DNA of 64,000 bases from Clostridia bacterium (GTDB taxonomy: Bacteria; Bacillota_A; Clostridia; Christensenellales; Aristaeellaceae). The stretch covers positions 1-64,000 of the forward strand of contig JAFXSH010000179.1 of the NCBI GenBank assembly GCA_017525805.1, read 5' to 3'. Below are positions 52,699-62,524 of the stretch, in pieces. The notes beneath the pieces are model-generated. The model had not been told where the DNA came from. It worked only from the letters and a program-made list of their open reading frames with translations, and did no database searches. A program made the position numbers and the translations under genes. Each line of letters opens with the position of its first letter. The stretch's first letter is position 1.

Positions 52699-53739
52699 TC
52701 AATCGATTTCGATCACGCCGGGGTAATAGGTCATGATCTCGGAATCCTGGTTCAAAAAGGTGGTTGTGGCCGCTTCGGGGGGCTGATAGGGCTGACCCTC
52801 CACGGCGATTTTTACCTGCTTCACCCCCGGGAACTGGGCGGCGGTGAACATGATGGCCCGCAGGGTCTGTACGCCGTTTTCCCCCTGCACCGCGTCCATG
52901 AACTGGTGGGTAAAGTTGATGGTGACCACGCCGTCCTTCATATTCACGCCCAGCAATCCGCAGTCGCCGGGCAGGGGCGCGGAAAGACCGCTGTCCGCCT
53001 TGGGGCCCTTCACCAGCTCTAACATGGCGGTGGTCACGTCCGCGTCCGAAAACACGGTGCGGGTGACGGGCACCAGCATGCGCCCGGTGGCGGAGGGGAA
53101 ATAAAGCTGCACCGTGCCGCTGCCCGCCAGGGTTTCCACGCTTTCTAAGTTCAATTGATCCCCGGTGAACACGCCGCTGACATCGGTGCCCCAGGTGAGC
53201 TTGCTGCGTTTCTGGCCGTCAAACAGGAAGGTGACCTCGTCCACCGTGTCAAATTCGCAAAGGGTCTGCGCCACGGACTGCACCATCAGCGCTTCCTGTT
53301 CGGCATTTTGGCAGTTCAGCGCTTCCTTGGACAGGTCCACCCGGGCTTTTCCATCCGCGATATCCAGATCGAATTTCACGCCCTCGGGCACGGTGGTTTT
53401 AAGGCCCAAGCGCGCCGCCGCCAAGTCGTTTACGCTGCTCTGCACCATGAGGGCCAGAGTGGCCTTGGCGATGCCGTCCGTTTTGTCCACCTGCCGGGTC
53501 ACCGGCACAAGATACCCTTCCCCGTCCTGGTAATAAACCACGGTAGGCTGGGTTTCCGCCGCCGTGAGCAGCGCTGTATCCGATACCACGGTCACATTGC
53601 TCAGGGCCGTATCCTCATAGGTGGAGGCGGGCTGGTCCTGGCGCAGGGCCAGGGCCACCACCAGCGCCGAAGCGCACAGCACCAGCATTCTTTCCACGTC
53701 CACCCGGCGAATATTCAGCTTCCATTTCCATTTCTTCAT
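52699..53739 (-). CDS. gerM: GerMN-domain sporulation/germination protein
   Basis: 346 residues: membrane anchor about 17-35, then two GerMN domains (about 65-185 and 205-320; LVPVTRQVDKTDGIAKATLALMV and its echo LVPVTRTVFSDADVTTAMLELV). GerM takes part in the sporulation channel between mother cell and forespore. ATG 53739 has AAGGAG 9 nt upstream; a GTG at 53757 is less likely. Confidence 0.88.
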   Translation of the reverse strand: MKKWKWKLNIRRVDVERMLVLCASALVVALALRQDQPASTYEDTALSNVTVVSDTALLTAAETQPTVVYYQDGEGYLVPVTRQVDKTDGIAKATLALMVQSSVNDLAAARLGLKTTVPEGVKFDLDIADGKARVDLSKEALNCQNAEQEALMVQSVAQTLCEFDTVDEVTFLFDGQKRSKLTWGTDVSGVFTGDQLNLESVETLAGSGTVQLYFPSATGRMLVPVTRTVFSDADVTTAMLELVKGPKADSGLSAPLPGDCGLLGVNMKDGVVTINFTHQFMDAVQGENGVQTLRAIMFTAAQFPGVKQVKIAVEGQPYQPPEAATTTFLNQDSEIMTYYPGVIEID

Positions 53740-53811
53740 GGCCGCACACTCCTTCACGTTGTCCTCGCGCTATGGTATGAAGGAGGGGGGGAAAGTATGA
53801 CGCGCAAAAAA

Positions 53812-53904
53812 GAGTTGAGAGCGGGGAGTTGAGATTGATATAGCCGGTCTGTTCACAAAGCAAAATGAACAAGCTATATTATCTCAACTCCCAACTCTCA
53901 ACTC
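53812..53904. repeat. Long inverted repeat of GAGTTGAGA units
   Basis: Arms of about 33 nt: GAGTTGAGAGCGGGGAGTTG... against its complement with few mismatches, and an inner TGTTCA/TGAACA stem. Same design as 18737-18862. It lies between the sugar transferase stop and gerM and may end transcription. Confidence 0.8.
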
Positions 53905-53910
53905 GCTTGC

Positions 53911-55398
53911 TTACATGGCTCCTTTTCTCGTGATCACAGTGATCACCGTCTTGGCCAGAATCTGCCAGTCCAGCTTCAGGGACCAGTTTTCGATATATTC
54001 ACGGTCCAGCTGCACCACCTGGTCGAAATCCCGGATCTTGCTGCGGCCGCTTACCTGCCAAAGCCCGGTGAGGCCGGGGCGGGTGGACATGCGCGCGCGG
54101 TAGGCGGGTTTATAGTGTTCCCATTCGTCCACGGTGGGGGGCCGGGTGCCCACCAGGCTCATATCCCCTTTGACTACATTGATGAACTGGGGAAATTCAT
54201 CCAGGGACAAATCGCGGATCCACCCGCCGACGCCCTTTTTCCATTTGCCGTTCTTTTTCTGCTTCATGCCGATGATCCGGGGATCGTGCTCCATTTTGAA
54301 CATCAGCTCGTTTTCCTGGCCGGTGGCCTTCGCCAGCTCCTGCTTGCGCTTTTCCGCGTCCATATACATGCTGCGGAACTTGTACATCTCAAATTTCCGG
54401 CCATTTTCGCCGATGCGGGTCTGATGGAAGAAAATGGGGCCGGGGGAAGCAAGATAGATCATGGGGCCCAAAATCAGCGTCAGCAGGCCCGTCACCAGGC
54501 AGCCCACCGAGCCGATGGTAATATCCATCAGGCGCTTGAGCAGCAGATCGCGGCCTGAAATATAGCCTAAGCTCACAGTCAGGGCGGCCTGGCCGCAGAT
54601 CCATTCGATATCCTTGTGCCGGGCCACGATGCGGTCGATATTGTTCAGGCTCAGATGCACCGTGATGCCCATGCTGATAAACTGATCGATCAGATCAATG
54701 GGCATTTCATCGGGCACATCCAGGTAGATTTCGTCCACCCAGTTGGTGACCAGATAGGGGATCAGGTTGCTCCGGGTCGCCACCACCGGCAGGGAACTGA
54801 TTTCCGTATCCCCCTTCTTGATATGCCGCAGCAATTTATCCTCTTCCCGCAGCTTGACGTTTTCATCCAGAATGGCCGCGCCCACGATGCGGTAGGTGTT
54901 GTAATTATGGTTCACCAGCTCCGTGACCACATTATGCAGGCGGCTGGATCTGGCCACCACCAGCAGGCCCGTGCGGTTGCGGATATGCAGCCGGCGCTGC
55001 AAATACCTTTTCCACAGCGTGCGGGTCACAAAGCTCAAAAGCATATAGCTCAGGATCGTCTGGAAGAAAACGTAGCTGGACCCCGCCAGCTGGGCTTCGT
55101 TCATGATCAGGAACGCGCCGAAAATCAGGGCCAGGTACGTGGTCTGGTTCAGCATTTTGCCCAATTCCTGATAATGGTTCCTGCGGATCACGTTGTGGTA
55201 CGTGTCGGTAACCACCATGATGGCCAGGTCCAGAAAGGGCAGGAAAATAAACGACCCCCAGAACATGCGCCGCCCGATCATATTGGAAAACCCTACGTGG
55301 GTCAAAAACGAAGACAGAAGCGATATTTCAAGCGCCGCGATATCCAGCGCCATAAAATCCAAATGCTGGGACCATCCCCGTGTTTTTCTCTGGTACAT
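53911..55398 (-). CDS. Polyisoprenyl-phosphate hexose-1-phosphate transferase (WcaJ/CpsE type)
   Basis: 495 residues: four N-terminal membrane helices, a Rossmann-like CoA-binding-type middle domain, a fifth helix (LMDITIGSVGCLVTGLLTLI) and the catalytic domain (FHQTRIGENGRKFEMYKFRSMYMDAE; DELPQF-like DEFPQFINVVKGDMSLVGTRP; TRPGLTGLWQVSGR). It places the first sugar phosphate on undecaprenyl phosphate in exopolysaccharide synthesis. AAGGAG precedes the ATG. No other polysaccharide genes flank it. Confidence 0.92.
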   Translation of the reverse strand: MYQRKTRGWSQHLDFMALDIAALEISLLSSFLTHVGFSNMIGRRMFWGSFIFLPFLDLAIMVVTDTYHNVIRRNHYQELGKMLNQTTYLALIFGAFLIMNEAQLAGSSYVFFQTILSYMLLSFVTRTLWKRYLQRRLHIRNRTGLLVVARSSRLHNVVTELVNHNYNTYRIVGAAILDENVKLREEDKLLRHIKKGDTEISSLPVVATRSNLIPYLVTNWVDEIYLDVPDEMPIDLIDQFISMGITVHLSLNNIDRIVARHKDIEWICGQAALTVSLGYISGRDLLLKRLMDITIGSVGCLVTGLLTLILGPMIYLASPGPIFFHQTRIGENGRKFEMYKFRSMYMDAEKRKQELAKATGQENELMFKMEHDPRIIGMKQKKNGKWKKGVGGWIRDLSLDEFPQFINVVKGDMSLVGTRPPTVDEWEHYKPAYRARMSTRPGLTGLWQVSGRSKIRDFDQVVQLDREYIENWSLKLDWQILAKTVITVITRKGAM

Positions 55399-55465
55399 GC
55401 TATTCTCCTTGCCGTATGCTTCCGCGCAAGGCGCGTCCGCGCGGGATTCGATGATTTCATGTGAT

Positions 55466-55494
55466 ATTATACCAAATCACCCATGGACTGGCAA
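55466..55494 (-). promoter_or_regulatory. Promoter of the sugar-phosphate transferase gene
   Basis: TTGCCA (55494-55489), 17-nt spacer, TATAAT (55471-55466). Confidence 0.8.
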
Positions 55495-55508
55495 TACAAA
55501 AATTATCG

Positions 55509-55543
55509 CAAAAAAGCGCCGCTGTTTTTTGAACAGCGGCGCT
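55509..55543 (-). terminator. Terminator of the GGDEF gene
   Basis: AGCGCCGCTG/CAGCGGCGCT stem followed by TTTTTT on the minus strand. Confidence 0.88.
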
Positions 55544-55558
55544 ATGGGCTGCGCGGCT

Positions 55559-56611
55559 TTACATTTGGGCGTCTTTTTCCGCCTCGCAGATCAGCCGGAC
55601 CAGGAAAAAGGCTGCGCAGTGCTCCTCGTCCTGCCAGATATGCATGGTATGCATCTCCGGGCACAGGATCAGGGTGCCCCGGCTGTGGTCCGGGTGCTCG
55701 ATCTGGAAAAACAGGGCGGATTCATAGCCGGTATTCACCAGGGTCATGGCCAGGGTGGAATTGGCGTTGTAACACTCGGCCAGGTTGGTGGGCGCGTACA
55801 GGCCATTTACCAACAGGGAATCCACGCTGCCGGTCTCGCCCAATTCCTGGCTGGAAATCACGTCCCGGAGCATGCCTTGACCGTCGATGTACATCAAGGT
55901 GCTCAGGCGCAGGTTCTCCCGGATCGGCGCGAAAGCCCAGCGCATTTTATCTTCCAGGCTCCCGCCCCGGTCAAAGGCCTCGGCCATCTCCCGCAGGGTA
56001 TCGTACAGGCGGCGTTTGGCCAGCTTGGGAATGTCCAGGTGGCCGTGCTTGGCTTCCACATAGATAATATAGCAGTTGCGGCCCTTGGATTTGCCCCGGT
56101 ACAGGGTTTTATCCACCTTGGCAAACAGGGCATCGTAATCCTGGGCGTCCTCGGGATAGGCGGCGCTGCCCAAGGTGCCGGTCATGAACAGGGGAATACC
56201 GTTCACGATATAATTGCGGCGGAACAGGCTCTTGCCGGAAAAAAGGCTGTCATAAAAATCATGAATATGGCTGTACTCGTTACATTTGAAATAGACCATC
56301 AGAAATTCGTCCCCGCCGAAGCGCCCGGCCAGGCCGTTCTCCCCCACGCACTCCCGCAGGGCCTGGCCCAGCTGGAACAGGACCCCGTCGCCCGTGGCGT
56401 GGCCGTAACTATCATTGATGCTCTTAAAGTTATCCAGGTCGATGATAGCCAGGGTGAAAGGAACGTGACGGTCAATCAGATCGTGAATAAATTCCAATAT
56501 AAATTTTCTGGAAATCAGCCCTGTCAGGGAATCGTGCACCGCGTTAAGGGGCATGTTTTCCAATGCCTTTTTAAAATACGGATAGGTGGATAAGTATTCC
56601 GCCTGATACAC
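55559..56611 (-). CDS. Diguanylate cyclase (GGDEF) with C-terminal unknown domain
   Basis: About 350 residues. The GGDEF domain occupies roughly residues 20-180, with HDSLTGLISRKF, DLDNFKSINDSYGH and an intact RFGGDEFL signature, so c-di-GMP synthesis is likely. The remaining 170 residues look GAF-like but match nothing I can name. The start is set at GTG 56611 because AAGGAGG is 8 nt upstream; the open frame reaches back to 56668 without a ribosome site. No membrane segment. Confidence 0.85.
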   Translation of the reverse strand: MYQAEYLSTYPYFKKALENMPLNAVHDSLTGLISRKFILEFIHDLIDRHVPFTLAIIDLDNFKSINDSYGHATGDGVLFQLGQALRECVGENGLAGRFGGDEFLMVYFKCNEYSHIHDFYDSLFSGKSLFRRNYIVNGIPLFMTGTLGSAAYPEDAQDYDALFAKVDKTLYRGKSKGRNCYIIYVEAKHGHLDIPKLAKRRLYDTLREMAEAFDRGGSLEDKMRWAFAPIRENLRLSTLMYIDGQGMLRDVISSQELGETGSVDSLLVNGLYAPTNLAECYNANSTLAMTLVNTGYESALFFQIEHPDHSRGTLILCPEMHTMHIWQDEEHCAAFFLVRLICEAEKDAQM

Positions 56612-56770
56612 GCGGCACGCCTCCTTTCCCCGCTCCTCCACCCTTGGAGAAGCTTTTTTCCACATCAAAAAATGCTTATTCTTTTGCTGCGTCTATCATA
56701 CCAGATTTTGGCCCGGTATGCAATAGACCCGAAAAAAATAACGGAAACACAAGGGCTGAATAAAGACGAG

Positions 56771-56794
56771 CGCCGTCCGGCGATCCGGACGGCG
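56771..56794 (-). terminator. Hairpin after cysS
   Basis: CGCCGTCCGG/CCGGACGGCG, 10 bp with a loop of 4, 12 nt past the cysS stop; the tail is only moderately T-rich. Confidence 0.6.
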
Positions 56795-56805
56795 TTTCTG
56801 GATTA

Positions 56806-58203
56806 TTACATCTTGGTGATACTCTGCCCCTGCGGCGTATCCTTCACCAGATACCCGGCGGCGGCTAAGGCGTCCCGCAGCTCATCGCTGCGTTTCCAGT
56901 TCTTTTCCTTGCGGGCCTGGGCGCGCTCGTCGGCCATCTGCTGAATTTCAGCAGGCAGGCCATCGTCTGCTTTCTTCATGAGCAGGCCCAGCACGCCGGT
57001 GAGCTCCAGCAGGGTCTTGAGCACGCTGTCCACGGCGGCCTTGCTGCTCTGTTCGTTCAGGCTCACGTTGGCGTCTTTCACGATCTCAAAGATGGCGCCC
57101 AATGCGTCGGCGGTGTTCAGGTCGTCGTCCATGGCGGCGTCGAAGCGGTCCGCGTCCTCTTTCACGCGGGCCAGCAGCGCTTCTTCGTCGGCGATGAGGG
57201 GCTTTTCCTGGGCGTTCTTTTGCAGGAACAGCAGGTGTTCCCGGGCGGTGTACAGCCGCTGGAGGGAGGCGTGGGCCTGGGCCACCATATCCCGGCTGAA
57301 ATTCACGGGGGAACGGTAGTGGGCGGAAAGCATGAACATGCGGATGTCCTCGGGGTTGTATTCCTTCACGATGTCCCGCACGGTGAAGAAATTGCCCAGG
57401 GATTTGCTCATTTTCTCATTGTCGATGTTGATGAAGCCGTTGTGCATCCAGTACCGGGCGAAGGGTTTGCCGGTGGCGCACTCGCTCTGAGCCACTTCGT
57501 TTTCATGGTGGGGGAACAGCAAATCCTTGCCGCCCGCGTGGATATCGAAGGTTTCCCCAAGATACTTCATGCTCATGGCGCTGCACTCGATGTGCCAGCC
57601 GGGACGGCCCATGCCCCAGGGGGACTGCCAGGCGGGCTCGCCGGGCTTCTGGGCTTTCCACAGGGCGAAGTCGGCGGGGTTGCGCTTCACGTCGTCCACG
57701 TCGATGCGGGCGCCCGCTTCCAGGTCGTCCAGGTTCTGGCCGGACAGCTTGCCGTAGCCGGGGTCCTTCTCCACGTCGAAGTACACGTCGCCGTTGACCT
57801 CGTAGGCGTAGCCCTTGTCTTCCAAAGTCTTCACCAAATGGATGATCTCCCCGATGTGCTCCGTGGCCCGGGGGTGCACCGTGGCGGGCCGGATGCCTAA
57901 GGATTGGGCATCCTGATAGTATTCCTTGATGAAGCGGTCGCCTAACTCCTTCACCGTGATGCCTTCCTTGTTGGCGCGCTTGATCATCTTGTCGTCGATG
58001 TCGGTGAAGTTCTGCACGAAGGTCACTTCATAGCCCCGGTGCTCAAAGTACCGGCGCAGCACGTCGAAGGTGATGAAGGGCCGGGCGTTGCCGATGTGAA
58101 AATAATCGTACACCGTGGGGCCGCAGGCGTAAATGCCCACCTTGCCGGGATGCAGGGGCACAAATTCTTCTTTTTTCCTCGTTTGACTGTTATAAATCTG
58201 CAT
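56806..58203 (-). CDS. cysS: Cysteinyl-tRNA synthetase
   Basis: 465 residues, class I. Zn/cysteine site YACGPTVYD (Cys27), HIGN (36-39), [14 protein letters not shown] and KMSKS. It charges tRNA-Cys. GGGAGG is 8 nt before the ATG at 58203. It is the second gene of a T-box-controlled cysE-cysS operon. Confidence 0.95.
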   Translation of the reverse strand: MQIYNSQTRKKEEFVPLHPGKVGIYACGPTVYDYFHIGNARPFITFDVLRRYFEHRGYEVTFVQNFTDIDDKMIKRANKEGITVKELGDRFIKEYYQDAQSLGIRPATVHPRATEHIGEIIHLVKTLEDKGYAYEVNGDVYFDVEKDPGYGKLSGQNLDDLEAGARIDVDDVKRNPADFALWKAQKPGEPAWQSPWGMGRPGWHIECSAMSMKYLGETFDIHAGGKDLLFPHHENEVAQSECATGKPFARYWMHNGFINIDNEKMSKSLGNFFTVRDIVKEYNPEDIRMFMLSAHYRSPVNFSRDMVAQAHASLQRLYTAREHLLFLQKNAQEKPLIADEEALLARVKEDADRFDAAMDDDLNTADALGAIFEIVKDANVSLNEQSSKAAVDSVLKTLLELTGVLGLLMKKADDGLPAEIQQMADERAQARKEKNWKRSDELRDALAAAGYLVKDTPQGQSITKM

Positions 58204-58224
58204 CAATGAATCCTCCCTTGTATG

Positions 58225-58911
58225 TCATTTTGTTTTTTCTTTTTTCATGGGACATTCTTCCCTGGTACAGTTTTCGCAATCGCGCTTTTCTTCGGTTTCC
58301 ATTTCCAGCTGTTCCAGTTTGCTTTCGATGGCGTGCACCCGGTCGGCCACGGGGTCGGGCAAATCGCCGTGGTTCAGGTCGATATCGGGCCTGATGGCGG
58401 GGCCGCGCACGATGCGGCCGGGGTTGCCCACGACCGTACAGTTATCCGGCACATCCTTGAGCACGATGGCCCCAGCGCCGATCTTCACATGGTCGCCGAT
58501 GGTAATGGGCCCCAATACCTTGGCCCCGGCCCCCACGGTGACGCCCCTGCCGATGGTGGGGTGGCGCTTGCCGGTATCCTTGCCGGTGCCGCCCAAGGTA
58601 GCCCCCTGGTAGATGGTCACGTCGTCGCCCACCTCGGCGGTTTCGCCGATCACCACGCCGGTGCCGTGGTCGATGAACACGCCCTCGCCTAACTTCGCGC
58701 CGGGATGGATGTCGATGCCCGTGCGCTGGTAGGAATGGAAATTGATGAACCGGGCCAGCAGGAAATGGCCTTTCAGATACGCTTTATGCGCCCGCCGGTG
58801 GGAGCGCACGGCCTTGAAGCCCGGATAACAGAAGAAGACCTCCCAACGGGAATGAACCGCCGGGTCCCGGGCGATCACGGCGTCCAAATCCCGCTTCAAT
58901 CGTTCAAACAT
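58225..58911 (-). CDS. cysE: Serine O-acetyltransferase
   Basis: 228 residues, left-handed beta-helix of hexapeptide repeats (TGIDIHPGAKLGEGVFIDHGTG). HPTIGRGVTVGAGAKVLGPI and DVPDNCTVVGNPGRIV are CysE hallmarks. It makes O-acetylserine, the cysteine precursor. The C-terminus has an extra CENCTREECPMKK, a short cysteine-rich tail. Confidence 0.93.
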   Translation of the reverse strand: MFERLKRDLDAVIARDPAVHSRWEVFFCYPGFKAVRSHRRAHKAYLKGHFLLARFINFHSYQRTGIDIHPGAKLGEGVFIDHGTGVVIGETAEVGDDVTIYQGATLGGTGKDTGKRHPTIGRGVTVGAGAKVLGPITIGDHVKIGAGAIVLKDVPDNCTVVGNPGRIVRGPAIRPDIDLNHGDLPDPVADRVHAIESKLEQLEMETEEKRDCENCTREECPMKKEKTK

Positions 58912-58928
58912 GGCTGTTTCCCCCTGAC

Positions 58929-59150
58929 AAAAAACGGCGCGCCTCTCCTTTCAGAGAACGGCGGGCCGTCTTGATCCACTCTTACTTTTATGGAAATCGC
59001 CTTAACGCGGCGCATACGGCGGGGCATACTGGAAAAATTTCCGCCTCGCTGCTCCCGGGGGCACTGCCTGGCACGGCGGGACGCGCTTTCAGCCGATGAC
59101 GCGTCCTCTCTTCCGCCGCCTGATCCGGGCTTTTTTCCCGTTCATCGCTC
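58929..59150 (-). ncRNA. Cysteine T-box leader
   Basis: After the promoter come a long Stem I (AGCGATGAACGGGAAAA, a GGACGCG/CGCGTCC distal hairpin, and GTGCC with a possible UGC specifier). Near 58983-58973 is AAGAGTGGATC, whose UGGA can pair with the UCCA end of tRNA-Cys. A terminator (ACGGC...GCCGT, then T6) lies at 58969-58929. Uncharged tRNA-Cys would favour read-through into cysE-cysS. Confidence 0.75.
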
Positions 59151-59156
59151 GCTGCT

Positions 59157-59185
59157 ATTATATGCGGGAAAATGGGAAAAGTCAA
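59157..59185 (-). promoter_or_regulatory. Promoter of the T-box-cysE-cysS operon
   Basis: TTGACT (59185-59180), 17-nt spacer, TATAAT (59162-59157). Confidence 0.85.
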
Positions 59186-59379
59186 TCCCCGGAAAAGAAG
59201 TGGGTTTTTTTCATGTTATCACTCAGCCTTCGGCTTCGTAGTAACGCGCGGGCGGGGATTCCACCCTCCCGCGTGCCCCCCCAACGGTTTTTCCTCTCGC
59301 TTTGCTCCTTGCAGAAATTTTCCGTCCTCCCGGTCATCTCATCAGGGTAAGGTTTGGCCGATCACCATGCGAAAAATGC

Positions 59380-59408
59380 TTGTCAGAATCGGTTGATTAT
59401 GGTACTAT
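59380..59408 (+). promoter_or_regulatory. glgA promoter
   Basis: TTGTCA (59380-59385), 17-nt spacer, TACTAT (59403-59408). Between the two divergent promoters, 59245-59280 can fold into a GC-rich hairpin of unknown role. Confidence 0.7.
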
Positions 59409-59481
59409 AGATACAAGAAGGCCAACGAGGCTTCTACAAGGATTCATAGATATAAAACCTTTGAAACGGAGGAACAAATTC

Positions 59482-60939
59482 ATGGCGAAGAAACGCAAGA
59501 TCGCTTTTGTCGGTTCGGAATGCTATCCGTTTGTGAAAACCGGCGGCTTAGGAGACGTGATGTACGCCCTGCCCCGGGCCCTGGTGGGCGAGGAGCGCGA
59601 AGTGCGGGTCATCCTGCCGCTGTACGCCTGCATCCCGCAGAAATACAAGGAAAAAATGGAGCACAAGGGCTCCTTCATGATGGACCTGACGCTGGAAGGC
59701 CGCACCTTCTTCGTGGGCATCATGGAACTGGAAATGGACGGCGTCATCTACGACTTTGTGGAGAACAAGGAGTTCTTTGACTGGGGCAATCCCTATACGG
59801 GCCTGTGGGAGGACATTCCCAAGTACTGCTACTTCGCCAAGGCTTCCCTGGCGATCATGAACTTCCTGAACTGGGCGCCGGACATCATCCACTGCCATGA
59901 CTGGCAGGCAGCTCTCGTGCCGCTGTACAAGCGGACCAAGTTCTGGGATACGCCCGTGGGCGCTGCCAAGACAGTGCTGACGATCCACAACCTCCGTTTC
60001 CAGGGCATATGCAGCATTCCGCATCTGAAGTACTGGAGCGGCCTAAGGGACGACCTGTTTGACTATCCGGTGCTCAAGTGGAACGAGGACGAGGCCAACA
60101 TGTTCAAGGGCGGCATCGCTTTCGCGGACCGCATCACCACCGTGAGCGAAACCTACGCTCAGGAGATCCAGACCCTTGCCTACGGCGAAGGATTGGATTC
60201 GCACCTGCGGTATCACAGCCCTCGGCTGTGCGGTATCGTGAACGGCATCGACGTGGGCCAGTGGGACCCGGCAGCGGACCAGCTGCTGGCCGCGCAGTAT
60301 GACGCGGAAACCGCCGTTGAGAACAAGAAGATCAACAAACGCGCCCTGCAGGAGAAATTGGGGCTGGATCAGGACGAGAACAAAATGGTCCTGGGCCTCG
60401 TTTCCCGCCTGACGGACCAGAAGGGCCTGGATCTTGTGAACGCGGTCTTCCCGCAAATGATCGACAGCGACACCCAGGTGGTGGTTCTCGGCACAGGCGA
60501 CTCGCGGTATGAGAACGCCTTCCGGTATTATGAGGGAGAATACAAAGGCAGCGTCTGCGCCTATATCTCCTATGATGAGAAGCTTGCCCACCTGATCTAT
60601 GCCGGATCGGACGCTTTCCTGGTGCCCAGCCTGTTCGAGCCCTGCGGCCTGACGCAGCTGATCGCCATGCGCTACGGCACCGCGCCCATCGTCCGGGAGA
60701 CCGGGGGGCTCAAGGATACCGTGCTGCCCTTCAACGGCGAAAAAGGCGAGGGCAACGGCTTCACCTTCGACCAGTATGACGCGGGTCTCCTGCTTCATGC
60801 GGTGAACGCCGCCAAGAACGTGTATTTTACCGATCGGGTCGCCTGGGACGAAATGGTGAAGCGCAATATGCGCAAGGATGTTTCCTGGGTCAGCAGCGCG
60901 GATAAATACCTGAAGCTGTATGATGAACTCATGCAATGA
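59482..60939 (+). CDS. glgA: Glycogen synthase (ADP-glucose, GT5)
   Basis: 485 residues. ADP-glucose site KTGGLGDVMYALP at the N-terminus; HCHDWQAALVP, and the C-terminal FEPCGLTQLIAMRYGTAPIVRETGGL typical of GT5. It extends alpha-1,4-glucan. ATG 59482 has GGAGG 9 nt upstream. No other glg genes adjoin, so it stands alone here. Confidence 0.93.
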   Translation: MAKKRKIAFVGSECYPFVKTGGLGDVMYALPRALVGEEREVRVILPLYACIPQKYKEKMEHKGSFMMDLTLEGRTFFVGIMELEMDGVIYDFVENKEFFDWGNPYTGLWEDIPKYCYFAKASLAIMNFLNWAPDIIHCHDWQAALVPLYKRTKFWDTPVGAAKTVLTIHNLRFQGICSIPHLKYWSGLRDDLFDYPVLKWNEDEANMFKGGIAFADRITTVSETYAQEIQTLAYGEGLDSHLRYHSPRLCGIVNGIDVGQWDPAADQLLAAQYDAETAVENKKINKRALQEKLGLDQDENKMVLGLVSRLTDQKGLDLVNAVFPQMIDSDTQVVVLGTGDSRYENAFRYYEGEYKGSVCAYISYDEKLAHLIYAGSDAFLVPSLFEPCGLTQLIAMRYGTAPIVRETGGLKDTVLPFNGEKGEGNGFTFDQYDAGLLLHAVNAAKNVYFTDRVAWDEMVKRNMRKDVSWVSSADKYLKLYDELMQ

Positions 60940-61002
60940 TTCTTTCATAGAAATCACTTGATCTCGGGGAAAAATGGCCACGAGGCGCGGAAAACAGAAG
61001 GC

Positions 61003-61044
61003 AGGCCAGGGGATTCAAACTGGATGATTCCCTGGCCTTTTTTT
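61003..61044 (+). terminator. glgA terminator
   Basis: AGGCCAGGGGAT...ATTCCCTGGCCT stem followed by T7. Confidence 0.88.
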
Positions 61045-61111
61045 GCAAATCATGCTGATATGAATGCTTTCAAGCGGTTCAGAATGGTTTCCCCCAGTTC
61101 CGCAAAGGCTT

Positions 61112-62287
61112 TTACCACCCGCGGCCGCCCCGGCTGCCGCCCATATTGCCCCAGCCGGTGTTCATGTTGGCCCGATTGCCGCCGCCCATCATCTGATTGG
61201 GTATATAGGCGATCTGCTGTCCGTTGGCGATGATCGTGCCGCCGTTGTACTGGGCCGTGCCGTCATAGTCGAAGGTGCTGTTGCCGGTGACGCTGATGGT
61301 GCCGCCGTTGACGATGATGTCTCCGTTGGAGTCAACGCCGTCCGTGTCGCCGGAGCCCATGGCCACGGTGATATCGCCGTCGTTGATTTCCACGGTGGCG
61401 CGGTAGGCGCTGGACTTCTGGGCGGCGTTGATGCCATCATCGGTGCTTTGAATATTGATGGCGCCGCCGTTGATCTGGATATAGGTGCCCTCGATGCCCT
61501 CGGGGGCCTTGATGTTCAGCGTGCCGCCGTCGATCTGCACCACGGAATTGGCGTGGATGCCGTCGTCGCCCGCCTGAATGGTAAGGCTGCCGCCGCCGAT
61601 ATAGATGTAGCCTAAGGTATCGTCCTCCTCGTTTTCGGCGTGCAGGCCGTCCGTCCCGGCGACCAGGTACAGGGTGCCGTCCGCGATGCGGATGGAATCG
61701 TTGGCCTGAACGGCTTTAGAACTGGCTTTGACATTATAGGTGCCGCCCGTGATTTTCAGGTCGTCCTTGCAAACGATGCCGTTGTCTGTGGAAACGATGG
61801 TGAGCGCCGCGGTCCCGTTCAGGATCAGGTCCGATTTGGAGAAGATCACGCCGTCCGTCTTGGTGCTGCCATCGGCGGCAAAAGCGCCGGTGACGGACAG
61901 CGCGCTGTCGCCGCTGGTGGTCACGAATACCTTATCCGCCGTTTTCACATAGATGACGGGGAAGTTCGTATTGGCGATGCTCACGCCGTTCAGCACAAGC
62001 TGCACTTTGTCGTCCTTCCCGGCTTCCACATATACCGTGACGCCATTCGCCGTGCCTGTCAGCACATAAACGCCCGCTTCGGTGATGTGGATGTCCTGCC
62101 CGTCCGCGACAGTGTAGGACACGGCGTCGGACAGATCAGCCTCCTGCTTCAAATCCCGGCTGGAGAAAAGATCATCGGCGCTGTAAATAGGGGACGCGGT
62201 TTCCGCCAGCGCTCCGGAGAAGGAAATGGAACTTACCAGCGCCAGAACCGCGCAAACAGCAATCAGCATTTTGAAAAAGGACTTCAT
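61112..62287 (-). CDS. Secreted carbohydrate-binding-type beta-helix protein
   Basis: 391 residues: signal peptide, then repeated turns of a parallel beta-helix (GGSLTIQAGDDGIHANSVVQ, GGAINIQSTDDGINA, GGTISVTGNSTFDYDG). This repeat type belongs to proteins annotated as carbohydrate-binding domain-containing, often near CotH. The tail after residue 365 is Gly/Met/Asn-rich (MMGGGNRANMNTGWGNMGG). Ligand unknown. ATG 62287 with GGAGG upstream. A 9-bp inverted repeat AAGCTTCGC/GCGAAGCTT (about 62313-62360) lies in its leader. Confidence 0.8.
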   Translation of the reverse strand: MKSFFKMLIAVCAVLALVSSISFSGALAETASPIYSADDLFSSRDLKQEADLSDAVSYTVADGQDIHITEAGVYVLTGTANGVTVYVEAGKDDKVQLVLNGVSIANTNFPVIYVKTADKVFVTTSGDSALSVTGAFAADGSTKTDGVIFSKSDLILNGTAALTIVSTDNGIVCKDDLKITGGTYNVKASSKAVQANDSIRIADGTLYLVAGTDGLHAENEEDDTLGYIYIGGGSLTIQAGDDGIHANSVVQIDGGTLNIKAPEGIEGTYIQINGGAINIQSTDDGINAAQKSSAYRATVEINDGDITVAMGSGDTDGVDSNGDIIVNGGTISVTGNSTFDYDGTAQYNGGTIIANGQQIAYIPNQMMGGGNRANMNTGWGNMGGSRGGRGW

Positions 62288-62430
62288 AGTTTTACACCCT
62301 CCCTTTAGACGAAAAGCTTCGCTTTCCTCGGTTACGGGCATATCATAAAACGCGAAGCTTAAAGAAAGCTGAAACTATGAAAAAAGTTTTGGAAAAGCGG
62401 ATTGTCTTTGCGTGTTTTTTGTTCTTCGCC

Positions 62431-62459
62431 TTGTCCCCGTGCGGTTTTCTTGTTATAAT
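62431..62459 (+). promoter_or_regulatory. Promoter of the GT4 operon
   Basis: TTGTCC (62431-62436), 17-nt spacer, TATAAT (62454-62459). Confidence 0.75.
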
Positions 62460-62524
62460 GATGCGGGAACCAGACGCTGGAAAAGCGGTCAAACTGAATT
62501 GCGGGGAAAAGCGGAAGAACGTCT

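Noticed and set aside
55193..56593. A 466-residue plus-strand ORF opposite the GGDEF and glycosyltransferase genes
   Set aside because: It spans two real minus-strand genes and a terminator; no recognisable domain.
59250..59275. T-box motif AGGGTGGAATCC on the minus strand
   Set aside because: It lies upstream of the cysE promoter at 59157-59185, so it would not be in the cysE transcript; the functional site is near 58975.
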